Shown one piece after another: positions 1 to 6,224 of a stretch of DNA of 13,299 nucleotides. The stretch's first letter is position 1; each line of letters opens with the position of its first letter. The translations under genes were made by a program, and so were the position numbers. Source of the DNA: an uncultured Ruminococcus sp. (GTDB lineage: Bacteria; Bacillota; Clostridia; Oscillospirales; Ruminococcaceae); the NCBI GenBank assembly GCA_946544695.1, contig CAMNMO010000038.1, positions 1-13,299 on the forward strand. The letters are read 5' to 3'. The notes under the pieces were generated by a model. The model made no database searches, was not told the origin of the DNA, and saw nothing but the letters and a program-made list of their open reading frames with translations.

Positions 1-16
1 GGTTTGATATGACTAT

Positions 17-45
17 ATTATAACACATATCTCTGAAGATTTCAA
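17..45 (-). promoter_or_regulatory. Strong sigma-A-type promoter leading out of the window
   Basis: On the minus strand a -35 TTGAAA (40-45) and a perfect -10 TATAAT (17-22) are separated by exactly 17 bases. Transcription would start near base 10 and run off the left edge. The promoter begins 12 bases after the carboxypeptidase stop codon, so the next minus-strand gene, outside the window, probably has its own transcript. No hairpin terminator is visible between the stop and this promoter, so read-through is possible. Confidence 0.7.
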
Positions 46-57
46 GCCCGTATCTTT

Positions 58-906
58 TCACTTTCTTGCTGTAACGATATATCCACCGCAGTTATCCTCA
101 GAAACTGTTATCTTGCAGCCCGAAGGGAAGGTCAGGTCGTCGCCTTGCTGACGGCTTATGGTATAGTCACCGTATTCATAGAATTTCCCGTATTCAAGTG
201 CGTCTATATATTCCTCGTAAGTAAGACCGTTATCGTCGATTATCTCGGAGTGGGGGAGTCCCACATAGCGGAAATGCCAGGGCTCGTATTCTATACCTGT
301 TACTGTATTCTCGCTGGGCGGATACCTGAGGATGAATCCGTGTTCTGCGGCATGTTCTGTAAGATATCTGCCTGCCTTGCATTTGTTTATCGCATTGCCT
401 GCGTATGAGTCGAAATACAAGTCCTGCGCAAGTCCTGTCTCATGTTCGCTGCAATTGGGCGGAAGTGCAACGCTGCTGCCCATTTCTTCCTCTATCTCTT
501 CCTGATCTTCTTTATCACGGTAAGATGACATGACATAAAGCTTCTCACCTGTGTGTTCAAATATATCTGCCGAAAGTTCAGCAAAACTGTCCACAGAAGC
601 CGCAGACATGATCACGCCTGTGTCCTTATATTCACTGAGTGTGGGTGAATAGTCCTCAGGCAGCGGATGATCCTTATTTACCAGTATCAGCTCCTCGCCT
701 ATCTTTACGCCGTCTTTGCTGACAGTTACAGTGTCTATATCAGTCTCAGCTATCTCATCAAGTTCAAATCTTCCCAGCTTGTATTTCAGCAGCTGCTCGC
801 AATAGAAGCGCTTGTCGATCCTGACCGTTAAAAATGCAGCTGTCAGGATCAGTAATAATATAAATACTTTCACGAATATCTTATTTGATCTTGTTCTTTT
901 TTTCAT
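58..906 (-). CDS. VanY-type D-alanyl-D-alanine carboxypeptidase (peptidase M15B), membrane-anchored
   Basis: Predicted zinc carboxypeptidase that removes the terminal D-Ala from peptidoglycan stem peptides outside the membrane. Of the 282 residues, about 10-28 form one hydrophobic N-terminal segment after a basic MKKRTR start, an uncleaved anchor or signal. The M15B signature is complete: S127-S128-Y129-R130, S153-x-H155-x-x-G158-L-A-x-D162, and E208-P-W210-H211. By family knowledge H155, D162 and H211 bind zinc and E208 is the catalytic base. GGAG lies 8 bases before the ATG. It is the last gene after a response regulator and histidine kinase on the same strand, an order that recalls vanR-vanS-vanY. 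However, no vanH, vanA/B/G ligase or vanX/T gene is present here, so glycopeptide resistance is not shown; ordinary stem-peptide trimming is as likely. About 70 residues at the C-terminus lie past the catalytic core and are not assigned. Confidence 0.88.
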   Translation of the reverse strand: MKKRTRSNKIFVKVFILLLILTAAFLTVRIDKRFYCEQLLKYKLGRFELDEIAETDIDTVTVSKDGVKIGEELILVNKDHPLPEDYSPTLSEYKDTGVIMSAASVDSFAELSADIFEHTGEKLYVMSSYRDKEDQEEIEEEMGSSVALPPNCSEHETGLAQDLYFDSYAGNAINKCKAGRYLTEHAAEHGFILRYPPSENTVTGIEYEPWHFRYVGLPHSEIIDDNGLTYEEYIDALEYGKFYEYGDYTISRQQGDDLTFPSGCKITVSEDNCGGYIVTARK

Positions 907-927
907 GTCTCTTTCTCCATTCTTTAT

Positions 928-959
928 TACAGCACCTGCGGTTCACCACAGGTGCTGTA
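928..959 (-). other. Intergenic hairpin between histidine kinase and carboxypeptidase genes
   Basis: A perfect 11-base inverted repeat (arms 928-938 and 949-959, 10-base loop) sits 2 bases past the kinase stop codon and 21 bases before the carboxypeptidase start. Read on the minus strand, the direction of the operon, it is followed by AATAAAGAA rather than a T run, so it is not a classical intrinsic terminator. It could be an RNA-processing or 3'-protecting stem that sets different levels for the two genes. The T-rich flank lies on the plus-strand side, where no gene would use it. Confidence 0.55.
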
Positions 960-961
960 TT

Positions 962-3523
962 TTATATATTATCTTTTTCTTCTGTTTTTATTTCGTTTTC
1001 TGCCGCAATCGGCATGCTTACCATCGCTTTGAACATATCGCCGTCCAGTTCTATCCTGAACCTGCCGCCGCAGGCTTCGGTAAATCCCTTGACTATGGAA
1101 AGTCCCAGTCCGCTTCCTCCGTCTGTTCTCGACTTGTCACCACGGACGAACCTTTCGGTTATCTCGTCCGCAGTAAATTCGATAGGGTATGAAGATATGT
1201 TCTTTGAGATGAATATTATCCTGTCACCGACTCTTTTTAATTCCAGAAAGATCCGTGAACCGTCCATCGAGTATTTCAGGGCGTTGTCTATTATATTCTG
1301 GAATACTCTGTAAAGCTTATTGCCGTCACCGAATATCGGGGCAGTTTGCTCTGTAACATTGACCTTGACTGTTTTGCCGCTTGCTCTTATCTTGTCATCT
1401 GCATCGGCAAGACTCTGATTAAACAAGCGCACAAGGTCAAGCTTTTCCATGTTCACATCTATGCCGCTTGTAGCTTTTGCCAGGCTGAATACATCTGCAA
1501 CGATGCCTTTCAGCTTCTGTGATTTTTTATCGAGTATCTCCACATAAGCTTTTGCTTCATCGTCCAGTCCTGTCTTTTTGAGCAGGTCGATGTAGCTTAT
1601 TATGGAAGTCAGTGGAGTTTTAAGGTCGTGGGAAACGTTTGCCACCAGTTCGATCTTCATTCGTTCAGACTTTATCTGGTCATCTACCGCTTCTCTTACA
1701 GTATCGGATATATTGTCAAGCATGTCTATATCCGCTTTAATATCCGAGCCTTCGGAAACTGTCTCGTTGAAGGGCTTATCATGCCTGAGCGCTTCAATGC
1801 GTCGATCAAGCTTGGAAAGATCTTTTGCAAGAAACAGGTTCCTGACCTGAGTATAAACAAACAGCATACCGCTGAATATGAGCAATAAGATGAACAAACC
1901 TTCATAGCTCCACAGGTCTTCCAAATACAACAGTGTCATTGCAAAAACGGCGATCACAGCTGTCAGAATCAGGGTTATGGTCCTCCACTTCAGCTTTGTG
2001 CCCATCGACTGTGCATTTATGACCTTGTAAAACTCAGTTGAATGATATTTATTCAGCGCTGCTGCTGTCAGCTTGGGGATAAACATGCTCCTGAGTATTC
2101 TGCGTGAGAAGATCACATTGATGACATGAATGCAGACAGCTATCATTACTGTCGCCAGACAAATGCTGCACAAATAGCTTGCTATCATTCCCGGCGTCCG
2201 TGAATTTGTAAGCTCCAGAAGCATAGTTGTAATTTCACTGTTGCCCTTGTTTCTGCTATATACCACCGTTAGCAGCGATGCAGCATCCAGTGCGATGCAA
2301 TAGACTTCAAGCGGTATCCTGTCATACCACTTATTTTCACCTTCGTGACAAAGACCGCATACAGCAGCCGCAGCTATGATGTAAAGCAGCATCAGCCCCG
2401 ATAATATCGCCAGCAGTATAGTCACAGTCTTTGTTACGTTATACTGTTCTACCATTGCTGCATATTCCTTGCCGTAATTTTCCAGAACGCCCTCTTTGGG
2501 AGCAATGAATACGGTCAGTCCCGAGGTATCGCCCGAAAAGGCTTCATAGTCGGACTGCATGGTTATATCACCTGTGTATGTGATATAACCATCTCCCGCA
2601 TCCCACCAGTCACTGAATTTCCGATACTGTTCTTCAGCCCAGAAAACATCTTCGGGGACAGTATTTTCGATCCATTCCCATCTTGCCCGATGACCTTCTT
2701 CGGTGTTGTCCGGGTAAGCAAAAAACTTGATAGGCTCACTGTTTCCGAAGTTGTACACATATCTGCCGTAGTTATCGTAATACCAGCCGCCCATAGGCAG
2801 GAAGTTGTTCGGATAGGATTCGCCCACATTTGTAAGCCTGCCGTTATCAACACTGTTGTAGCTGTAATAAAGCATCATGCCCGATGAAGTCATGTCTGAT
2901 GAAAGCACATCGTTCTGACGAAGAATATAATTTTTCGAGTTCTTGAGATTTGATATTATATCATCTTCTGACATACCTTCATGTATCACATCGTCAGGAA
3001 GATTTGTTACATAGAGCATTTTGCTGTCTGTACCATCTGCTGATATGTCCTGCTGTACAGTCGTCTCATCAGCGGTCGTTTCCTCATCGGTGACAAGTTC
3101 GTATTCGGCATTATCGGGTCTGCGGTAAGCTACATAGTAATCAAACATATCCGAAACAGGAACTACACCGCTGTCGGTTTTCTTATACTTATAATTGTTG
3201 AAGTCCATGTAATAGAGAAAATCTGACTGCAAATATTTGTTGCCGATATATTTCATGTCGTCATCGCATTGTGAAAGCTCGCAAACTCCCAGTATACATA
3301 GCTGTTCGTACATGTCCCTGATCTTACTGCGGAAGTTTTCCGATGCCAGGTAGCTTGTCTCTATCATGCCGTAGCTGTCATCACTTCTCAGCATCATGCT
3401 TTTATTTTTCATCATAACAAAGCCAAAAAGCGTTGAACCCGTCATTATGCAGGCAAGTACAAATGCTGTCACCCTTGCAGGCTTTTTGAAATACTTACTT
3501 ATTTTTTTCGATCTTGTATCCAA
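962..3523 (-). CDS. Sensor histidine kinase with large extracytoplasmic domain and about six membrane segments
   Basis: Membrane kinase expected to phosphorylate the response regulator encoded just upstream. The 853 residues show a basic start, TM1 (about 19-37), an outside region (about 40-363) with an acidic Thr-rich stretch (145-158), and further hydrophobic segments near 365-391, 406-423, 446-472, 515-534 and 541-560. Then come a HisKA domain with phospho-acceptor H632 (SHDLKTPLTS) and a HATPase_c domain with N-box N743-x-x-D-N747 and G2 box SGLGLSI (804-810). The usual DxGxG G1 box is replaced by a KNIS-type segment near 774-777. The start is TTG at 3521-3523, overlapping the regulator gene by 29 bases. 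It is chosen because it gives a basic RSKKISKYFKK lead before TM1, whereas the first in-frame ATG (residue 27) would cut TM1. A GGTG lies 7 bases upstream. The ligand is unknown; I do not recognise the outside domain. Confidence 0.9.
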   Translation of the reverse strand: MDTRSKKISKYFKKPARVTAFVLACIMTGSTLFGFVMMKNKSMMLRSDDSYGMIETSYLASENFRSKIRDMYEQLCILGVCELSQCDDDMKYIGNKYLQSDFLYYMDFNNYKYKKTDSGVVPVSDMFDYYVAYRRPDNAEYELVTDEETTADETTVQQDISADGTDSKMLYVTNLPDDVIHEGMSEDDIISNLKNSKNYILRQNDVLSSDMTSSGMMLYYSYNSVDNGRLTNVGESYPNNFLPMGGWYYDNYGRYVYNFGNSEPIKFFAYPDNTEEGHRARWEWIENTVPEDVFWAEEQYRKFSDWWDAGDGYITYTGDITMQSDYEAFSGDTSGLTVFIAPKEGVLENYGKEYAAMVEQYNVTKTVTILLAILSGLMLLYIIAAAAVCGLCHEGENKWYDRIPLEVYCIALDAASLLTVVYSRNKGNSEITTMLLELTNSRTPGMIASYLCSICLATVMIAVCIHVINVIFSRRILRSMFIPKLTAAALNKYHSTEFYKVINAQSMGTKLKWRTITLILTAVIAVFAMTLLYLEDLWSYEGLFILLLIFSGMLFVYTQVRNLFLAKDLSKLDRRIEALRHDKPFNETVSEGSDIKADIDMLDNISDTVREAVDDQIKSERMKIELVANVSHDLKTPLTSIISYIDLLKKTGLDDEAKAYVEILDKKSQKLKGIVADVFSLAKATSGIDVNMEKLDLVRLFNQSLADADDKIRASGKTVKVNVTEQTAPIFGDGNKLYRVFQNIIDNALKYSMDGSRIFLELKRVGDRIIFISKNISSYPIEFTADEITERFVRGDKSRTDGGSGLGLSIVKGFTEACGGRFRIELDGDMFKAMVSMPIAAENEIKTEEKDNI

Positions 3524-4205
3524 TGCCCCACACCACTTTCAGATATCTAGGCTCTTTAGGGTCGATCTCTATTTTTTCCCTGATATGCCTGATATGTACC
3601 ATTACTGTGTTTTCTACTGCGTAAGCGTCCTCGTTCCACACAAGGCGATAGATCTCCTCAGCTGAAAATACACGCCCTGCATTCTCCATGAGCAGTTCAA
3701 GTATTTTCAGTTCCGTAGCGGTCAGCCTGACAGGTTCACCGTCTACCGTCAGTTCTTTGGCTGATTTGTCAAGCGCCAGACCGCCTATTTTTATAACATC
3801 CGTTTTGTTGATACTACCTATATCCCCGAGCTGCATGTATCTGCGCAGGCTGCTTTTGACCCTTGCGGTAAGCTCCATGGGATTATAGGGCTTAGTGATG
3901 TAATCATCAGCGCCCATTGAAAGACCCAGTATCTTGTCTGTGTCCTCTGACTTTGCTGACAACACTATTATCGGGATATTTCGCTTGTCACGTATCTTCA
4001 TTATCGCTGAAAGACCATCCATGCGTGGCATCATCACATCTATCAGTATGAGCTGTATTTCATTTTCAGCCAGCTTTTCAAGAGCATCGATACCGTCATA
4101 AGCCTTAACGACAGAGTAGCCCTCAAGCTCAAGCAGCTTAGCTATCGCTGCCACGATATCCCTATCGTCATCCACCACTAAAATATTTGCCGAAAGATTT
4201 TCCAT
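3495..4205 (-). CDS. OmpR/PhoB-family response regulator, VanR-like
   Basis: DNA-binding regulator of 236 residues and normal family length, partner of the overlapping histidine kinase. The receiver domain (about 7-118) has the acidic pocket D12-D13-D14, phospho-acceptor D56 (LILIDVMMPRMDG), S83 in the Thr/Ser switch position and K105 in TKPYNP. The C-terminal winged-helix domain (about 138-234) ends in the typical RYLKVVWGIGYKIE. The ATG is preceded by GGAAAGGA with about 9 bases between. The gene heads the operon regulator-kinase-carboxypeptidase and has its own promoter. VanR likeness is based on fold and gene order only; the target genes are not visible, although the carboxypeptidase downstream is the obvious candidate for autoregulation. 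Confidence 0.93.
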   Translation of the reverse strand: MENLSANILVVDDDRDIVAAIAKLLELEGYSVVKAYDGIDALEKLAENEIQLILIDVMMPRMDGLSAIMKIRDKRNIPIIVLSAKSEDTDKILGLSMGADDYITKPYNPMELTARVKSSLRRYMQLGDIGSINKTDVIKIGGLALDKSAKELTVDGEPVRLTATELKILELLMENAGRVFSAEEIYRLVWNEDAYAVENTVMVHIRHIREKIEIDPKEPRYLKVVWGIGYKIEKNK

Positions 4206-4293
4206 AACGTTATGTCCTTTCCTTGTATGCTTATATGATACAGCATTATTCTTAATTCAAAGATGATGTAATTCTTAAAATTAACTTAATTTG

Positions 4294-4322
4294 ATTATAT
4301 CATGTTTCACGACAATTTGCAA
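4294..4322 (-). promoter_or_regulatory. Promoter of the response regulator-kinase-carboxypeptidase operon
   Basis: On the minus strand, -35 TTGCAA (4317-4322) and a perfect -10 TATAAT (4294-4299) are 17 bases apart. The expected start near 4287 leaves a leader of about 80 bases before the regulator ATG. TTAAG pentamers fall within and just after the start region and could be regulator sites, but this is weak in such A+T-rich sequence. Confidence 0.7.
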
Positions 4323-4459
4323 CAATATATGATCCTCATGGCAAAATGTATGTTACGGACCCCCTCGACAATGACCTCTCTTGTATTCGGGATTAATATT
4401 ACATTTTGAACACACGAGCTTGTAAATATATGCCTTTTGCCGAATTATAGGGAAAAAAG

Positions 4460-4488
4460 TTGACATTGGTTTAATTATCTGCTATACT
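4460..4488 (+). promoter_or_regulatory. Promoter of the lipoprotein gene
   Basis: A perfect -35 TTGACA (4460-4465), a 17-base spacer and -10 TATACT (4483-4488) form a near-consensus sigma-A promoter. Transcription should start near 4494-4496, which rules out the in-frame GTG at 4496 as a start codon and supports the ATG at 4532. Confidence 0.8.
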
Positions 4489-4531
4489 GAAATCTGTGAC
4501 TATGATTAATATTATCCCAAAAGGAGATATA

Positions 4532-5341
4532 ATGATGAATAAGAAAATTTTATCCGGACTGCTTGCTTTGATAATGTGTATGGCACTTTCTGCATGCACA
4601 GAAGCACCTGTAACAGATAAACCCGAAGATAGTGCAGTTGAAACGACTGCTGCCGTTAATAACGAAGAAGTTACCAAAGATGAAGATGTGACCGATGACG
4701 AGGATACAACTTCAGATGAGGATACCACCGATGACGAAACTACCTCACAGCAGGAGACCGTTGTGACTGATGAAGAAGACGTACCTGAAATGCTGACTGT
4801 CGGCAATGAGTTTTCGAAGGCAGGTGACGAGACAGGTTTTACCTTTGAACTGGACCTGAACGGCGAAAAGCTCAAAAAAGGCGCAAAAGTAGAGCTTTAT
4901 ACCTCAGAGGGTGAGCTTATAGCTGAAATGACAGATGACGGAAGCGACCCTGACCGCATAAAGGACGATAAGATCTATACCTCCGTCTTTAGCCCCGATA
5001 CAGATACATGGGAGACATTCGACGTCAAGGCAGTCTACGGCGAAAACGAAAGCAACATCGTAAGAGTACGCACCTACACAGACAAAATAAGCAAGGAAGA
5101 TGATGAGGACTTCCGTAAGATGGTCGCTGAATTCAACGCCATATCCGAAAAGTACATAGATGCAATGGGTGAGTATTCGGATAAGGATAAGGCAAAGGTT
5201 ATGGACGAAGTGACTGAGCTTGTTGATAAACTCTATGCCGAAGGCAGGATAATCACAATGCATATCAGCAGAAAGAATGGTTCTGTTAATTTAAAGCATA
5301 AAAGCGGTGTAACTTTCACATTTACTACCGAGATCATGTAA
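4532..5341 (+). CDS. Acidic lipoprotein with Asp/Thr-rich linker, unknown function
   Basis: Secreted lipoprotein of 269 residues. The N-terminus has KK, a hydrophobic stretch and the lipobox L19-S-A-C22, so Cys22 should be lipidated and the protein held on the outer face of the membrane. Residues about 28-83 are an acidic, Thr-rich linker with hexad repeats starting DEDxT. A beta-type domain (about 86-183) carries D135-D-G-S-D-P-D ... D146-K-I-Y-T150, resembling the DDG...GD..GDGIYT motif of Ig-like extracellular modules (inference). A helical C-terminal part (about 187-240) ends in a Thr/Phe-rich strand. The start is ATG 4532 or 4535: AGGAG is at 4522-4526, giving 5 or 8 bases of spacing. 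No terminator separates it from the next gene 49 bases on, so the two may share a transcript. I do not recognise a specific family or substrate. Confidence 0.8.
   Translation: MMNKKILSGLLALIMCMALSACTEAPVTDKPEDSAVETTAAVNNEEVTKDEDVTDDEDTTSDEDTTDDETTSQQETVVTDEEDVPEMLTVGNEFSKAGDETGFTFELDLNGEKLKKGAKVELYTSEGELIAEMTDDGSDPDRIKDDKIYTSVFSPDTDTWETFDVKAVYGENESNIVRVRTYTDKISKEDDEDFRKMVAEFNAISEKYIDAMGEYSDKDKAKVMDEVTELVDKLYAEGRIITMHISRKNGSVNLKHKSGVTFTFTTEIM
4679..4732 (+). repeat. Degenerate 18-base tandem repeat, three copies, inside the lipoprotein gene
   Basis: Three consecutive 18-base units encode DEDVTD, DEDTTS and DEDTTD, and a shortened fourth (DETTS) follows. The units differ mainly at third codon positions, so the protein pattern is better kept than the DNA. 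It forms the flexible linker between lipid anchor and folded domain. Unit number could differ between strains. Confidence 0.65.
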
Positions 5342-5390
5342 TTGCTGCTATCACAGACTTACACCGAGCAGTAAAAGCAGGAGGTCAACT

Positions 5391-6119
5391 ATGTATTATT
5401 TTTTATATGACAACCATGATCCAAAGAATATGGCTATATTGAGTGAGAATGAATACGATCGTGATATTTGTGATAATTGCGGTGGTATACATATAACATA
5501 CAAAGGCAATTTTAATTTCAAGATAATGGGGAAACTACTTGATTTTTATATAGCTTCCGCAACTCCTGTGATATCTGAAAGATTCTTAAATGTTCTTAGG
5601 GAAAATGGATATACGGGTTTTGAAGCCACTGAGACTACGCCTCGCTACGGCACAGTAACAACTGTTGGTGACCCGATTAAGGAGAAGTATTATCGCTTAA
5701 CGGTTACGGGCAGATGCGGTCTGCTAAAAAAACTTGACGGCGAGCTTTTTCCGTATTGCAGAAAATGTCACAGAAAAATAGGAAGTACAGGTTTAGTCAC
5801 CACAGGAGTAACTTTTGCTGAGAGCGAACACGATGGAAGTGATATTTTTGCCTTTGAGAATTTAAGCAATATACCGATCGTTTCAGAAGAAGTAAAAGAT
5901 GTTCTTTTACAAAGTAAGCTGACAAATCTAAGATTTGTTGCATTAAATGAATGGGAATACTCTGATCGAATACTTGAAAGATCGGTGCGCAGAAGATTGG
6001 AGAAAGGTTCTATTTATCCCGAACTCATCGAAGCTTGGCTTAAATACGGCGTGTTGACCGAGCAGGAACTGAATGAGCAGCTGAGTAAGAATGAAAATTT
6101 AAACAGACAGTTTCATTAA
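5391..6119 (+). CDS. Protein with two CxxC zinc-knuckle modules, resembling double-CXXCG (SitI6-like) immunity proteins
   Basis: Protein of 242 residues without signal peptide or membrane segment, so probably cytoplasmic. It has two CxxC knuckles, C27-D-N-C30-G-G and C123-R-K-C126, which probably bind metal, and a lone C109. Each knuckle is followed 30-40 residues later by a matching motif, P59-V-I-S-E63 and P162-I-V-S-E166, then by VL and a Phe, so the protein looks like an ancient tandem duplication. The layout recalls the double-CXXCG family known from Myxococcus as SitI6-type immunity proteins, and Imm-type proteins generally; this is by pattern only. The C-terminus (about 195-242) is charged and helical. 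AGGAGG lies 6 bases before the ATG. The gene is visibly more A+T-rich than the chemoreceptor or phosphofructokinase genes, which may indicate acquisition. No toxin gene is next to it, so an immunity role is unproven. Confidence 0.75.
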   Translation: MYYFLYDNHDPKNMAILSENEYDRDICDNCGGIHITYKGNFNFKIMGKLLDFYIASATPVISERFLNVLRENGYTGFEATETTPRYGTVTTVGDPIKEKYYRLTVTGRCGLLKKLDGELFPYCRKCHRKIGSTGLVTTGVTFAESEHDGSDIFAFENLSNIPIVSEEVKDVLLQSKLTNLRFVALNEWEYSDRILERSVRRRLEKGSIYPELIEAWLKYGVLTEQELNEQLSKNENLNRQFH

Positions 6120-6134
6120 AAACAAGCAATAGCA

Positions 6135-6180
6135 AAAACCTCCCATGGCAATTTTTTAGCCACGGGAGGTTTTCTTATTA
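6135..6180. terminator. Bidirectional intrinsic terminator between convergent genes
   Basis: Arms 6135-6149 and 6159-6173 pair over 15 bases with one mismatch around a CCTCCC/GGGAGG core, with a 9-base A/T loop. The stem is flanked by A and T runs on both sides, so it can stop the plus-strand Cys-knuckle gene transcript and the minus-strand surface-protein transcript. Confidence 0.85.
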
Positions 6181-6224
6181 AATTAGTTGTAGGATAAGAT
6201 CTTAATAGCAATTTGCAAGTCGAT

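Larger units (their letters stand above)
4206..4531. other. Divergent intergenic region, 326 bases
   Basis: A+T-rich spacer between the divergent response-regulator and lipoprotein genes, holding one good promoter in each direction. Between them, inverted repeats are seen: CAAAATGTA (4342-4350) with TACATTTTG (4400-4408), and GGCAAAA (4340-4346) with TTTTGCC (4435-4441). No supported open frame, tRNA or recognisable riboswitch was found. On the minus strand three TTAAG pentamers occur at 4251, 4274 and 4285, around the expected start of the regulator transcript. Confidence 0.6.

Noticed and set aside
885..1313. Plus-strand 142-residue open frame opposite the end of the kinase gene
   Set aside because: It is antisense to the conserved HATPase region, whose motifs are clear on the minus strand.
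58..4205. Full glycopeptide-resistance cluster
   Set aside because: Only regulator, kinase and VanY-type genes are present; no D-Ala-D-Lac/D-Ser ligase, dehydrogenase, VanX or racemase gene lies in the window.
4353..4371. Possible Spo0A-box-like TTGTCGAG on the minus strand near 4365-4372
   Set aside because: It differs from the TGTCGAA core, occurs singly and is far from the start sites, so chance is enough to explain it.
4496..4531. In-frame GTG giving a 12-residue longer lipoprotein
   Set aside because: It lies at the expected transcript start of the consensus promoter, has no ribosome site, and would bury the lipoprotein signal; ATG 4532/4535 has AGGAG and a proper signal.
4471..4875. 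Minus-strand 134-residue open frame rich in Ser and Val
   Set aside because: It is the antisense of the acidic repeat of the lipoprotein gene, and it runs across a strong plus-strand promoter; its composition comes from the Asp/Glu/Thr codons opposite.
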